Origin: G963667075 sp963667075
GTDB taxonomy: Bacteria; Pseudomonadota; Alphaproteobacteria; Micavibrionales; Micavibrionaceae
Direction of reading: 5' to 3'
Assembly (NCBI GenBank): GCA_963667075.1
Contig: OY762938.1
Coordinates: forward strand, 1,922,001 to 1,986,000
Length of the DNA stretch: 64,000 bases
Positions 8,761 through 18,104 of the stretch are shown here, piece by piece (positions within the stretch are counted from its first letter, which is position 1; the number at the start of each line of letters is the position of its first letter). The notes under the pieces are model-generated. The model saw nothing but the letters and a program-made list of their open reading frames with translations. It was not told the DNA's origin and made no database searches. Made by a program: the position numbers and the translations under genes.

Positions 8761-9382
8761 GCGGGTTTTATTCCTGACCGTTTTGCTATTGCTTAACGTC
8801 GGTCTTGGGCTGGCTCTTTATGTTCATCTTATCCCAGAGCAGGAAAAGGTGACGTCTGAGCTGCGTCGGACCGAGAAAGCCGTTGCTCAAAAGAAAGAGG
8901 AAATAGCCCGTATCAAGGAAGAAATTGCGATGTTAAGGGAAAACCTTAAAAAGTATAAAATTCTTCAAGATTCGGGATTCTTTGGTAATCAAAACAGGGT
9001 TACAGCGCAAGATGCCTTTCAAGAAATCAGGGAAGAGTCTGGTGTTCTGAAAGCAAAGTATTTCATCAAGGCCGCTGAACGGATTGAGCATAAAAAAGCG
9101 GAAGAGGTGGAACATGTGCTCTTGAGCAGTGCCATCAATGTGGATGTGGAAGCCTTGGATGATATAGACATCTATCACTTCATAAAGCTGATTCAAAAAC
9201 GTTTTCCAGGGAATGTGGAGCTGACGGCTTTAGATGTAAGGCTGGGATCCCGGGTAAATGACGCTTCACTTAGAAAAATAGCTAACGGAGAACCTGTTTC
9301 TATGGTGAAGGGGCATTTGGAATTTAATTGGAGAACGATGCCGCCAGAAAATAAACTGGGCTTTGATGTCTTTACCGAGTAG
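8738..9382 (+). CDS. PilO/MshJ-like pilus assembly protein
   Basis: A 214-residue bitopic protein with one N-terminal membrane helix (residues 10-28, LFLTVLLLLNVGLGLALYVH), a heptad-rich coiled coil (about 33-70, many E/K/I/L) and a C-terminal globular periplasmic domain. This is the layout of PilO/GspM/MshJ, the partner of PilN in the inner-membrane alignment complex. Its start overlaps the end of the preceding PilM/N-like gene by 23 bases, which points to translational coupling. Assigned by architecture and gene order rather than clear sequence identity. Confidence 0.7.
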   Translation: MIQILGTKRVLFLTVLLLLNVGLGLALYVHLIPEQEKVTSELRRTEKAVAQKKEEIARIKEEIAMLRENLKKYKILQDSGFFGNQNRVTAQDAFQEIREESGVLKAKYFIKAAERIEHKKAEEVEHVLLSSAINVDVEALDDIDIYHFIKLIQKRFPGNVELTALDVRLGSRVNDASLRKIANGEPVSMVKGHLEFNWRTMPPENKLGFDVFTE

Positions 9383-9401
9383 AAGAGAAAATGGACGCGA
9401 A

Positions 9402-10067
9402 ATGATGGAAAATATCACTGAAAAAAATCAGGGCACTTACAATAATTGGGGGGTATTTGTCCCTGTTGTAGCTATTCTTGTTTTTCTCTTATCCTATGGT
9501 GGGACACTGGCCCAGCCTGTTGAAAAAGCGGTCGGGACTGTGGGGGCTGTACTTGATTCTTCACAGGTTTCATTAAGAGATGATCTGATGTTTAGTGTGG
9601 AGGCAGAGCTTCGCAAACTATATGAAGAAGAGGCTTATGTAGAGCGTCCTAATATTCCTTCTCTCTTTTTTACGACAGGAGAGCATGCTCTTTTGAAAGA
9701 AATGCGCTCAGGCTTTATTGATCGTGTTGTTATTCTTAAGCAGGCAGAGATGGAAGGGATTAATGTAGAGCTTGAGGAGTTTAAGCTCAGAGCAAAAGCC
9801 GCGAAAGAAGCGCAGGCTGCAAGGGAGGCTGTGCGTGAGATTTCTTTGGCTGGTATTCTTTTTACCTCAAAGGATGACTGGATTGTTTGGTTAAACAATA
9901 CACGTATGACGCCTAAAGCCCTTCCTGATCAGGTTATGCATATAGATGTGAGTGGCGAATATGTTGAGTTGCGTTGGTATGATGCTAAAACAAAGACAAT
10001 ATTCCCCGTCAGGTTAAGGCCGAATCAACGCTTTAATCTGGATGCCAGAATGTTTTTGCCAGGTTAA
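9402..10067 (+). CDS. PilP/MshK-like pilus assembly protein
   Basis: About 221 residues. A membrane helix (WGVFVPVVAILVFLLSYGG) anchors it in the inner membrane, then a helical region, then a compact C-terminal beta domain of about 65 residues (SLAGILFTSKDDWIVWLNNT to RPNQRFNLDARMFLPG) resembling the PilP/GspC homology region. That domain links the PilN/O complex to the secretin in related systems. The frame is open from a TTG at 9363; I chose the ATG at 9402 (or 9405) because the earlier stretch overlaps the PilO-like gene and has no ribosome site. Family assignment is by architecture and order. Confidence 0.65.
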   Translation: MMENITEKNQGTYNNWGVFVPVVAILVFLLSYGGTLAQPVEKAVGTVGAVLDSSQVSLRDDLMFSVEAELRKLYEEEAYVERPNIPSLFFTTGEHALLKEMRSGFIDRVVILKQAEMEGINVELEEFKLRAKAAKEAQAAREAVREISLAGILFTSKDDWIVWLNNTRMTPKALPDQVMHIDVSGEYVELRWYDAKTKTIFPVRLRPNQRFNLDARMFLPG

Positions 10068-10090
10068 TAACTGTTTAGGGTGTGTTTCTT

Positions 10091-10822
10091 ATGTCTGATC
10101 AGGCGTTGTTAATAGATTCAGTTTCTGTGGCCTATGGTAAAGCTCCTGTTTTACATGATGTAGGACTTTCTGTGCGATCCGGTGAGATTTTTGGTTTGAT
10201 TGGTTTAAATGGCGCTGGTAAGACAACGTTGATCAAGTCAATTCTCGGGTTACGGGATCAGATGAAAGGCGATATCTCTTTATTTGGCAAACCTTCTTTT
10301 TCCATGGAGAATAAAAAGAACCTGGCGTACTTGCCTGAACGTTTTGACCCCCCATGGTTCCTTACAGGGGAAGAATTTTTAAAATTTTCAGTTAATATAT
10401 ATGGCCGGTCAGTTGATCGGGATGCTATTGTGGAGGGGGCTTCTAGCCTCGATTTATCCCCTGATGTCCTAAAACGTAAAGTGCAGACCTATTCCAAAGG
10501 TATGCGCCAAAAATTAGGTTTGCTTGGTACGGTTCTTACAGGGTGTTCTTTTTTAATACTGGATGAGCCGATGAGTGGTCTTGATCCGAAAGCACGCCGC
10601 TTGGTCAAAAATATTTTGCTTAATGTGCAAAAAGAGGGGCGTACAATTTTTTTAAGCAGTCATATTCTCGCGGATATGGATGAAATGTGCCAGCATATTG
10701 GTGTTATTCACGGTGGAACAATTTACTTTTCCGGGACACCTGCCGCTTTGAAGGAAAAGGTCTCCTGTAATGATCTTGAAATGGCTTTTATGGAATTACT
10801 GTCAGATAAAAAAGCTGCTTGA
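10091..10822 (+). CDS. ABC transporter ATP-binding protein in the pilus locus
   Basis: 243-residue ABC ATPase with Walker A GLNGAGKTT, signature YSKGMRQKLGLLG, Walker B FLILDEPMSGLDP and an H-loop (FLSSHIL). It is closest in style to the CcmA/NatA group, which drives simple ABC-2 permeases. The start is the ATG at 10091 (MSDQALLIDSVS). It lies in the pilus locus 24 bases after the PilP-like gene. Its likely partner permease is encoded at 18105-18866, after the secretin gene. The arrangement recalls the PilH/PilI ABC transporter needed for pilus assembly in Myxococcus; that link is inference. Confidence 0.9.
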   Translation: MSDQALLIDSVSVAYGKAPVLHDVGLSVRSGEIFGLIGLNGAGKTTLIKSILGLRDQMKGDISLFGKPSFSMENKKNLAYLPERFDPPWFLTGEEFLKFSVNIYGRSVDRDAIVEGASSLDLSPDVLKRKVQTYSKGMRQKLGLLGTVLTGCSFLILDEPMSGLDPKARRLVKNILLNVQKEGRTIFLSSHILADMDEMCQHIGVIHGGTIYFSGTPAALKEKVSCNDLEMAFMELLSDKKAA

Positions 10823-10962
10823 TTCTTGAGGATTAATTTAAATAAGCCCCTTTGTGTATCTGCACATGAATGATATAGTTTTCCTGTTGTTGTCCGCTGT
10901 GATTCTACAGTAACGATTTTACAATCTTTGATTTTTCTAATGGGTTAAAAGGGTTTTTCAAA

Positions 10963-12252
10963 ATGAATTTTTATGAGAACGAATGTCGCTCTTCAAAGCA
11001 AACAGGGCAGGGTTTATCTTTTTTGGATATCCTCGGGAAAGCCGCTCGTTACAGGGCTTTGCCAGTGTTTGTGTCATTGACTCTTTTGGGCGGGGTTTTT
11101 GTACCGTCTCCTCTTTATGCGCAGCAGGATTTAACAGTGGACATGTCTGTGGATGATATATCTTCCGGTGTCGATATTTCCATCGATTCGTTTTCAGATG
11201 ATGATGGTGACTTAGATACGCTCGGCATGGAAATAACAGAAACGCCGGATATTGATTCTGGGTTGCCCCAGATGATGGCAGATGAAGAGCCTTTTGAGTC
11301 TTCTGCCGTGGAGGAAGTCGGTGGTTATCATAATGTATCTGAGAGTATGGATGAGGCTCCTGAAGATGTTTTGCCCATGCCCACGGTTGTTGAGCAGCCC
11401 AATGTGCCCGCGTTGCCAGATTTTAACTCTTATTCTAATAAAAATATGAAGCAGGGGGCTATGCCGGCGTTGCCTTCTTTTGCTAAGCCTTATTCGAGGG
11501 AGACCGTTTCAGAAGGGATCACGAATCCTGAAAATATCGGCATGAAAGAACAGCGTTTTTATGATTCAAAGTTGGGGCAAAAAAGAAAAAGTACACAAGA
11601 GGTTCAGATCAAAAAGGCTGATCCGGTCACTGAGCCGGGGTCTCGATTCGTAGTGGTTCATAAACAAAGCTCTGCTAAGGATTTTGACGCGATCCTTGTG
11701 GCGGCAGAGCGGGCTCTTAAGCTGGAACGATATCAGGCCGCTCTTGAGTTTTATGAGCAGCTCCATAAAAAGAATCCAAGGGATGCGCGGGTTCTTATGG
11801 GGCGTGCTGTAACACTGCACAAAATGGGACATGTGAACTCAGCTATATTGGCTTATGAAGAGCTTTTGGAAATTGATAATGATAATCCAGAAGCCATTGT
11901 GAATCTGATGGGGCTTGTTCGTGGAGAATATCCTTCTGTGGCGTTGCAGCGTTTGTTGGAGCTAAAGGCAAAGAATCCGAATAATCCTTCTATTCTCGCG
12001 CAGATTGGTATTACGCAGTCAGATATCGGAAATGATGTTGAAGCCATTAAGTATCTTGCTATGGCGTCTATACTGGATCCTGAAAATCCGCAGCACTATT
12101 TTAATATTGCGGTATTGTCGGAAAAAGTTAAGAACTACAAACAGGCCGTTGCGAATTACGAGAAAGCTCTTGAGATAGACGCTGTCCATGGTTCGGGGCG
12201 TCAGGTTTCACGTGATCTCATTTATGACAGATTGACACATTTAAGACGTTAA
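10963..12252 (+). CDS. TPR protein of the pilus locus (MshN/PilF-like)
   Basis: 429 residues. A long N-region precedes a hydrophobic stretch (residues about 33-52, ALPVFVSLTLLGGVFVPSPL, then YAQQ), so it is exported or membrane-anchored. An acidic, proline-rich linker follows (55-200), then tetratricopeptide repeats from about 240 to the end: ALKLERYQAALEFYEQL, ARVLMGRAVTLHKMGHVNSA, and the last NYKQAVANYEKALEIDA. In MSHA and T4P systems such proteins help place or stabilise the secretin. A hairpin after the stop may end the first part of the transcript. Confidence 0.75.
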   Translation: MNFYENECRSSKQTGQGLSFLDILGKAARYRALPVFVSLTLLGGVFVPSPLYAQQDLTVDMSVDDISSGVDISIDSFSDDDGDLDTLGMEITETPDIDSGLPQMMADEEPFESSAVEEVGGYHNVSESMDEAPEDVLPMPTVVEQPNVPALPDFNSYSNKNMKQGAMPALPSFAKPYSRETVSEGITNPENIGMKEQRFYDSKLGQKRKSTQEVQIKKADPVTEPGSRFVVVHKQSSAKDFDAILVAAERALKLERYQAALEFYEQLHKKNPRDARVLMGRAVTLHKMGHVNSAILAYEELLEIDNDNPEAIVNLMGLVRGEYPSVALQRLLELKAKNPNNPSILAQIGITQSDIGNDVEAIKYLAMASILDPENPQHYFNIAVLSEKVKNYKQAVANYEKALEIDAVHGSGRQVSRDLIYDRLTHLRR

Positions 12253-12280
12253 TCCGGGTTCTGTTGCTTAAGTTTTTTAT

Positions 12281-12322
12281 GCCGGGCTGCCTCTGTTAAG
12301 AGGGCATAGCCCGGTTGTTTCA
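12281..12322 (+). terminator. Possible terminator after the TPR gene
   Basis: CCGGGCT (12282-12288) pairs with AGCCCGG (12308-12314), extended inside by GCCTCT with AGAGGGC. It is followed by TTGTTTC, a weak T-run. It lies 29 bases after the TPR gene stop and ahead of a 210-base leader of the prepilin peptidase gene. Confidence 0.45.
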
Positions 12323-12534
12323 TGTGATTAATGCTGGACATGCTTATTTCCTTAATACACAGTGATGCGGCCATCCCGCGCGAAAGTCTGTGTGGCGTCT
12401 GAACGCTTTTGTCACCGGATGATGGCAAAGTGGTATGAATCAATAAAAATTCATGTAATTTCTAGGCTTCTTCATGGCCAGTTGTGCTGTTCTGAGATAT
12501 TATCAGGGCGCGTTTTTTTTTGTGATATTTTTTC

Positions 12535-13374
12535 TTGGATGGTTCAGTGTTTCTTTTTGAATTGATTGCCGTTGTTGGTTTTGGCCTGATTTTGGGGAGT
12601 TTTTCGACGGCTCTGATTTACAGGGTACCGCGTGCTATCCCGTGGGCTTGGGAGCGTTCTTCGAAGAAACATAAACATGCGGCACCTGTGTATTCTGCGT
12701 GTGTGTCATGTGGGCATAAGCTCTCGGCTTTTGATCTTGTGCCCGTGTTGTCGTGGCTTTTTTTAAGAGGAAAATGCCGGTATTGCGGGGCGCATATTGG
12801 GGCGCGCTATGTTTTGACAGAGCTTTTGAGTGTGCTCCTCTGTCTGATTATATACGTTGTATGGGGTTTGACGGTAGCGTCTTTTATTCTGTTTTTGACG
12901 GTTCCTTTTTTGGTGGCGCTGCTTGTGATTGATATTGATCACATGATTTTGCCGAATCAGCTTGTGTTTATTGTGGGGGGATTCGCACTTATTTTTATTC
13001 TCTGGAAAGCCTATCTGGCCTCTTCTTGTTGCTGGCCTTATAGTTCTCCGCGTGTCTGGCAGGATATAGTCATGTCATCGTTGTTGGGCGCGGTTTTATA
13101 TGCTTTTGTTTCGTGGTTTTTGGGAGAAATCATGACACGTCTTTTGAAGCGTGATGCGCTCGGATTCGGTGATGTGAAATTCTTTCTTGTTGCTGGATTA
13201 TGGCTTGGTGCGGCGTATTTACCCTATTTTATGATGATTTCTGGTGTGTCTGGTATTTTGCTATCGTTGCTGTGGCGTTTAAAAAAAGGGGAAGAAGCTT
13301 TTCCTTTTGGGCCAGCCCTTGTTCTGGCTCTATTCTTTTGCTTAAATCTTCAGGAAATGGGGATCGAGCCTTAG
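12535..13374 (+). CDS. pilD: Prepilin peptidase / N-methyltransferase (PilD family)
   Basis: Inner-membrane aspartyl protease that cleaves the short leader of prepilins and methylates the new N terminus. It keeps the zinc-binding motif with paired cysteines (CVSCG and CRYCG, residues about 56-85) and both catalytic aspartate motifs: DIDHMILPNQ (about residue 136) and GFGDVKFF (about 208). Around eight membrane helices and 279 residues are normal. The start is a TTG at 12535, with GTG at 12547 as alternative; the first residues LFELIAVVGFGLILGSF match the family's usual first helix. Its substrate in this locus is the pilin at 20996. Confidence 0.93.
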   Translation: MDGSVFLFELIAVVGFGLILGSFSTALIYRVPRAIPWAWERSSKKHKHAAPVYSACVSCGHKLSAFDLVPVLSWLFLRGKCRYCGAHIGARYVLTELLSVLLCLIIYVVWGLTVASFILFLTVPFLVALLVIDIDHMILPNQLVFIVGGFALIFILWKAYLASSCCWPYSSPRVWQDIVMSSLLGAVLYAFVSWFLGEIMTRLLKRDALGFGDVKFFLVAGLWLGAAYLPYFMMISGVSGILLSLLWRLKKGEEAFPFGPALVLALFFCLNLQEMGIEP

Positions 13375-13620
13375 GTTTTTTTACTAATGCTAAAAAAACA
13401 TATCTAGAGACTAAAAAAAATATTATTTATAATGTACAATACGAAAAGCAAACTCGTTTTCATTTCTGGAAAGCGGGGCATCCGGAACATAAGATGATTT
13501 TTTAAAAGTTTTTGCAGGGGCTTTGACGAGATTCGTTATAAACTTTGTTTTTCTTTACTTTCTGTTTGTATTTTTGCGTTAAAAAAGAAGTGACTGTTTT
13601 TTTATCAAGGAGAAAAAGCC

Positions 13621-14802
13621 GTGGATATTACCCAACTCTTAGCCTTTGTGATGCAAAATGATGCATCTGACTTGCATATTAGTGCGGCAAGCCCACCTAT
13701 TATCAGGGTTCACGGTTTGCTTAAACGCGTTAAAGGGGATCCGCTCTCCAGTGACGAAATTCGTACGATGCTATACTCTATCATGACGGAAGACCAAAGA
13801 TCCGTGTACGAAAAGGATCTGGAGATCGACTTTGCTATTTCCTTTGGTGAAAAAGCACGTTTTCGTGTGAATGCCTTTACAACAAGAACTGGTGCGGCCG
13901 CGGTGTTTCGGACGATTCCATCTGATGTGCCGACGATGCAGGAATTGGAACTGCCGCCGGTTATGCGTCGTTTTGCAGAGCTTGAAAAGGGGATTGTTAT
14001 TGTGACAGGACCTACGGGCTCTGGTAAATCGACGACACTGGCCTCTCTTGTGAATCACATTAACGAGACTATGCCAAAGCATATCCTGACGGTTGAAGAT
14101 CCTGTGGAATTTTTCCACGCATCTAAGAAAGCCCTTGTGAACCATAGGGAGGTCGGTACGGATACGATGACATTTGCACGCGCTTTGAAAAGTGCCTTGC
14201 GTGAGGATCCTGACGTAATTCTCGTGGGTGAGATGCGGGACTATGAAACTATTTCGCTTGCGTTGACGGCTGCAGAAACAGGTCACCTTGTTTTTGCTAC
14301 ACTGCACGCGAGTTCTGCGGCTAAAACGATTGACCGTCTTATCGACGTGTTTCCTCAAGGTGATAAGGATATGGTTCGGGCTATGTTGTCCGGTTCGTTG
14401 CAAGGCGTTGTGGCGCAGACCCTTCTTAGAAGGGCTGATGGCTCAGGCCGGGTTGGCGCGTTTGAAATTCTTGTCGGGACGAATGCTGTGCGTAATCTTA
14501 TTCGTGAAAATCAGGTTGCCCAGATGTACTCCATGATGCAAACCGGTTCTCGTTACGGCATGATTACAATGGAAGACGCTATTACAGACCTTGAGGAGTC
14601 TGGTTTGATTTCTAAAGAAGAAGCACGTCGTGCTCTGATGACAGCGTCTGATAAGGAAGAGGATCGTGATGAGGATGTGGCCGCGGCTGCGCTGGGTGGC
14701 GGTCGGATAGGCGAGGATTTATCAGAGGATACGACTGAAAGCGGCTTTGCGCGCCCTGTTCCCAGTGGCGGGGACGATAGTGATGGAGGTTATTCGTTTT
14801 GA
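13621..14802 (+). CDS. pilT: Type IV pilus retraction ATPase PilT
   Basis: Cytoplasmic hexameric ATPase that disassembles the pilus for retraction and twitching. Walker A GPTGSGKST, Asp-box region, Walker B DPDVILVGEMRD, His box TGHLVFATLHAS and the PilT-specific AVRNLIREN motif are all present. The start is GTG at 13621 with a strong AAGGAG site 9 bases upstream. At 393 residues it is about 45 longer than classic PilT because of an acidic, glycine-rich tail (after residue 345). The stop overlaps the start of the following PilU-like gene, so the two are coupled. Confidence 0.95.
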   Translation: MDITQLLAFVMQNDASDLHISAASPPIIRVHGLLKRVKGDPLSSDEIRTMLYSIMTEDQRSVYEKDLEIDFAISFGEKARFRVNAFTTRTGAAAVFRTIPSDVPTMQELELPPVMRRFAELEKGIVIVTGPTGSGKSTTLASLVNHINETMPKHILTVEDPVEFFHASKKALVNHREVGTDTMTFARALKSALREDPDVILVGEMRDYETISLALTAAETGHLVFATLHASSAAKTIDRLIDVFPQGDKDMVRAMLSGSLQGVVAQTLLRRADGSGRVGAFEILVGTNAVRNLIRENQVAQMYSMMQTGSRYGMITMEDAITDLEESGLISKEEARRALMTASDKEEDRDEDVAAAALGGGRIGEDLSEDTTESGFARPVPSGGDDSDGGYSF

Positions 14803-15926
14803 ATATTCCTGTCGTTTTTAGTTACTTGCAGGCGATGAATGAAAAACGTGCAAGTGACTTGTATCTGACCGTTGATTTCTTCCCCACCTTGAGAATCGAG
14901 GACAATTTGTTGTCTATAGGGACGAAATTGCTCACGATTGAGGATATGAACGATATATTGTCTGCTCTGTTAACGAGCAGACAACGCCGCGAGTTTGAAG
15001 GGGCCAGAGAACTTAATACGGCACTTGATATGGGCGAACACGGGCGGTACAGGGTTAACGTTTTTGTGCAACGCCAAAATCCTGCGCTTGTTATTCGGCG
15101 CATTGTGACCAAAATACCAACCTTTGAAGAGCTGCGTCTGCCAGGTGTGTTGAAAAATCTGGCTTGTGAAGAGCGGGGGATGGTCCTGATTACAGGTATG
15201 ACAGGGGCAGGAAAATCAACAACACTGGCGTCGATGATTGATTACAGGAATCAACGTGAAGAGGGGCATATTGTTACGATTGAGGATCCTATTGAGTATT
15301 TTCATCGTCACAAAAAATCTATTGTAACGCAAAGAGAGGTTGGGGTTGATACTGAAAGTTATGCCGTAGCCATGAAAAATGTTTTGCGTCAGCGTCCCGA
15401 TCTTATTCTTGTCGGGGAGATTCGTGACAGAGAAGTGATGGAACAGGCCTTGACGAGTGCTGAAACCGGCCATTTGTGTTTGTCAACGCTTCACACAAAT
15501 AACTCTTATCAGGCGATTGAACGTATTGTGAATCTTTTTCCTGAGGATCAGCATGCGCAAATTCGCTTAAACCTTTCCTTGAATCTTAAAGCCATTATCT
15601 CTCAAAGATTGGTGCCCGGCGTTTCCGGAGAGCTTGTGCTGGCTATGGAGATTATGCTTAACCAAGGGGTGGTCAAGGAGATGATTCAGGAAGGAAAAAT
15701 TAACAAAATCAAAGATGTCATGGAACAAAATCAGGCGTCTGGCATGTGTACCTTTGATCAATCTTTGCTTCGTTCTTATCAAGCGGGGCTTATTACTGAG
15801 GAAACGGCTGTCTTGCAATCTGATGTGCCCGGCGATATGAAAGTGAAATTGCAAAGCATTAAGCTTGGGAATGAAAACAGCGCGCTCTCACAGCTTGATA
15901 CCTCTCTTTTGTCTATTTCCGAGTGA
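14799..15926 (+). CDS. pilU: Second retraction ATPase, PilU type
   Basis: PilT-family ATPase of 375 residues with Walker A GMTGAGKST, Walker B RPDLILVGEIRD and His box TGHLCLSTLHTNN. The methionine in Walker A and the missing AIRNLIRE motif favour PilU, which works with PilT during forceful retraction. It begins at TTG (14799) inside the last codons of pilT, with GGAGG about 10 bases upstream. This TTG and stop overlap (TTGA) indicates translational coupling. Confidence 0.9.
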   Translation: MNIPVVFSYLQAMNEKRASDLYLTVDFFPTLRIEDNLLSIGTKLLTIEDMNDILSALLTSRQRREFEGARELNTALDMGEHGRYRVNVFVQRQNPALVIRRIVTKIPTFEELRLPGVLKNLACEERGMVLITGMTGAGKSTTLASMIDYRNQREEGHIVTIEDPIEYFHRHKKSIVTQREVGVDTESYAVAMKNVLRQRPDLILVGEIRDREVMEQALTSAETGHLCLSTLHTNNSYQAIERIVNLFPEDQHAQIRLNLSLNLKAIISQRLVPGVSGELVLAMEIMLNQGVVKEMIQEGKINKIKDVMEQNQASGMCTFDQSLLRSYQAGLITEETAVLQSDVPGDMKVKLQSIKLGNENSALSQLDTSLLSISE

Positions 15927-16057
15927 GGATAGAACTTTAATCTGAATAGTTTCTATCTGATGTACTTCACGGCCTTGAAAAAAAAAATATTATATCACAC
16001 AATTGACGGGTGATTCTCATGTCACTGTTCTATTGGCTTTAACGTCCTGAAAAAAAG

Positions 16058-18010
16058 ATGGATATAATTATGTTATTTTCTAAAAAAATGTCTTTGTTCG
16101 CGCGTCCTTCTCTTGGTTTGCTGTGTGTGTGTTCAGCTCTCTTTATTATGGGAGGTTGTGATCTTGCACGAAACCAGTTGAAGATGGACCGTTCCACAAA
16201 CCTGGAGTTTCAGGACTATCGTGATGCTATGGCCCCGAGGGAGGAGCCTGTCGAAGAGAAAGATGCTGGCATTCCTGATCTGGAGTCCTATGTTGCATCC
16301 GGCTCAGATTCATTAAAGTCAATGCCTCTTGTTTCCGTGTCTGTTAATCAGACGATTCCTTTGCGGGATATTATGTTTGAATTGGCGACGCAGGCTAATT
16401 ATGACATTGAGCTTGATCCCCGTATCAGAGGATCCATTATCTTTACGGCCAAAGACAAGCCTTTTGATGTTGTGGTGGAGCGTATTGCCGAAATTGCAGG
16501 ACTTCGTTACACATTTGACGAGGAGACCCTGCGTGTAGAGCTTGATACGCCGTATAGCAAAAACTACAAAATTGATTATTTGCCCTTTGTTAGGAAAAGC
16601 AAAAGTGAAGTATCTACGGATGTGTCTGTTGTGAGCGGTGATGGTGCCGATACGGGCTCATCATTCTCTGCTCAAAGTGAAGTTGAAGTAGATTTCTGGT
16701 CGGAACTTGATACTAACCTGAAGCAGATTCTTGAATCTAATGCAGCGGGTAACTCCTTGCGTACGGAAAGAGATCCTCGTGTTTCTGTTCAGGACGCCAC
16801 ACCTGTTTCTGTTGAGCCTCTTCCTGTGGCTCCCGTTAACGAATCTGATTTAGGCATGGGCGGCTCTGCCAAAGCAACCCAGACGGTTTCTCCACCCGAT
16901 GTGACATTGCAACAGCAATTCATTCCTATGGAAGATGATGCCTCAGCGAAAGATGCGAATACTGTGGCGTTTACACCTGTCTTTTCTCTTAGTAAACAGG
17001 CTGGGCTAATCTCCGTTTTCGCTAATGAACGTCTTCATAAAAAAGTGGATGAATATCTCAAGGAACTGAGGCGGTCTGTTACATCGCAGGTGCTTGTTGA
17101 GGCTAAAATTCTTGAAGTGTCTTTGTCTGATGAATATGCAGCCGGTATTGATTGGCAATTCCTTGGGAACGATATTATAACGAAGTCATCTGTGACAGAT
17201 GGTGGTGAGTTGCTGAGGCAGTTTGCTTATCCTAATACACTTTTATCTGGTGAAATGTTTAGCGGTCTTTCTGTCGCTGGCGCAGCTGGTCGTCCGCAGT
17301 TTGATGTCATACCTGAAGCTGACTTTTCGCTCGGTTTTGCAGGGAGTGATTTGTCTGTGGCTGTGAGCGCAATTTCACGCTTTGGTACGGTGAAAGCACT
17401 GGCTAGCCCTCGTTTGACGATGCTCAATAACCAGGCGGCTGTGTTGAATGTTGCCAGAAACGAAGTCTATTTCGAAATTGATCTGGACGTTGAAACGGAT
17501 GATGATACAGGCGACCGTACGGTAGAGATTGATGCTGACATCAAAAACGTGCCGGAAGGTGTGCTGATCAACGTATTACCGTCTATCAATCTGGATAACG
17601 ATACGGTTTCCATGCAGGTGCGTCCTACGATTACAAGAATTGAAGATCGTGTGAACAACCCGGCTATTGACTATATCGCAGCGATTGAAGGGATTGAGGG
17701 GATTGAATCTCAAGTGCCTGTTCTCAATGTTCAGGAGCTCGATTCAGTGGTTGAGATTAAATCCGGTCAGGTTATCGTGATGGGTGGCTTGCTTCAGGAT
17801 CGTACAGACAGCGAACAAAATGGCGTGCCTGTAGCTTCTGAAATTCCGATTTTTGGTAATCTGTTTAAAACGCAGCAGGACCATGTGACAAAAACAGAGC
17901 TGGTTGTACTCTTGAAAGCAACGATCCTGAAGGGTTCCTCTGGTATTCATAATACGGATAAAGAACTGTACAGATTGTTTGGTCAGGATCGTCGTCCTTT
18001 CCGGATGTAA
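16058..18010 (+). CDS. mshL: Pilus outer-membrane secretin, MshL/PilQ type, lipoprotein
   Basis: Forms the outer-membrane pore through which the pilus passes. The N terminus has a lipoprotein signal (LLCVCSALFIMGGC, Cys 34). A secretin/TonB short N-terminal domain lies at about residues 98-165 (IPLRDIMFELATQANYDIEL), followed by a low-complexity linker (about 190-305) and the secretin core from about 345 to 640. The core has the signatures ASPRLTMLNNQAA and SGQVIVMGGLL, and ends with IPIFGNLFKT. The 650 residues are in the normal range. The start could also be an internal ATG (16070 or 16088). A strong terminator follows at 18056-18088. Confidence 0.93.
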   Translation: MDIIMLFSKKMSLFARPSLGLLCVCSALFIMGGCDLARNQLKMDRSTNLEFQDYRDAMAPREEPVEEKDAGIPDLESYVASGSDSLKSMPLVSVSVNQTIPLRDIMFELATQANYDIELDPRIRGSIIFTAKDKPFDVVVERIAEIAGLRYTFDEETLRVELDTPYSKNYKIDYLPFVRKSKSEVSTDVSVVSGDGADTGSSFSAQSEVEVDFWSELDTNLKQILESNAAGNSLRTERDPRVSVQDATPVSVEPLPVAPVNESDLGMGGSAKATQTVSPPDVTLQQQFIPMEDDASAKDANTVAFTPVFSLSKQAGLISVFANERLHKKVDEYLKELRRSVTSQVLVEAKILEVSLSDEYAAGIDWQFLGNDIITKSSVTDGGELLRQFAYPNTLLSGEMFSGLSVAGAAGRPQFDVIPEADFSLGFAGSDLSVAVSAISRFGTVKALASPRLTMLNNQAAVLNVARNEVYFEIDLDVETDDDTGDRTVEIDADIKNVPEGVLINVLPSINLDNDTVSMQVRPTITRIEDRVNNPAIDYIAAIEGIEGIESQVPVLNVQELDSVVEIKSGQVIVMGGLLQDRTDSEQNGVPVASEIPIFGNLFKTQQDHVTKTELVVLLKATILKGSSGIHNTDKELYRLFGQDRRPFRM

Positions 18011-18055
18011 GAAGATGACCATGGACGATTTATGTTGTTAAAAAATGTTGTTTGG

Positions 18056-18088
18056 AAAATGGGGAGAGCTACTCTTCCCATTTTCTCT
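18056..18088 (+). terminator. Rho-independent terminator after the secretin gene
   Basis: AAAATGGGGAGAG (18056-18068) pairs with CTCTTCCCATTTT (18072-18084) with one mismatch and a 3-base loop, followed by CTCTT. It ends the ATPase-to-secretin transcript. It also argues that the following permease starts at 18105 and not at the ATG at 18045, which would put the terminator inside the gene. Confidence 0.8.
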
Positions 18089-18104
18089 TAAATGGAGTTT
18101 AAAG

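Noticed and set aside
12249..12443. Minus-strand 64-codon open frame between the TPR and prepilin peptidase genes
   Set aside because: It overlaps the terminator hairpin, has no ribosome site or recognisable domain, and looks like chance.
18045..18104. Earlier start of the ABC permease
   Set aside because: It would place a strong rho-independent terminator inside the coding region; the ATG at 18105 begins the family's usual N terminus.
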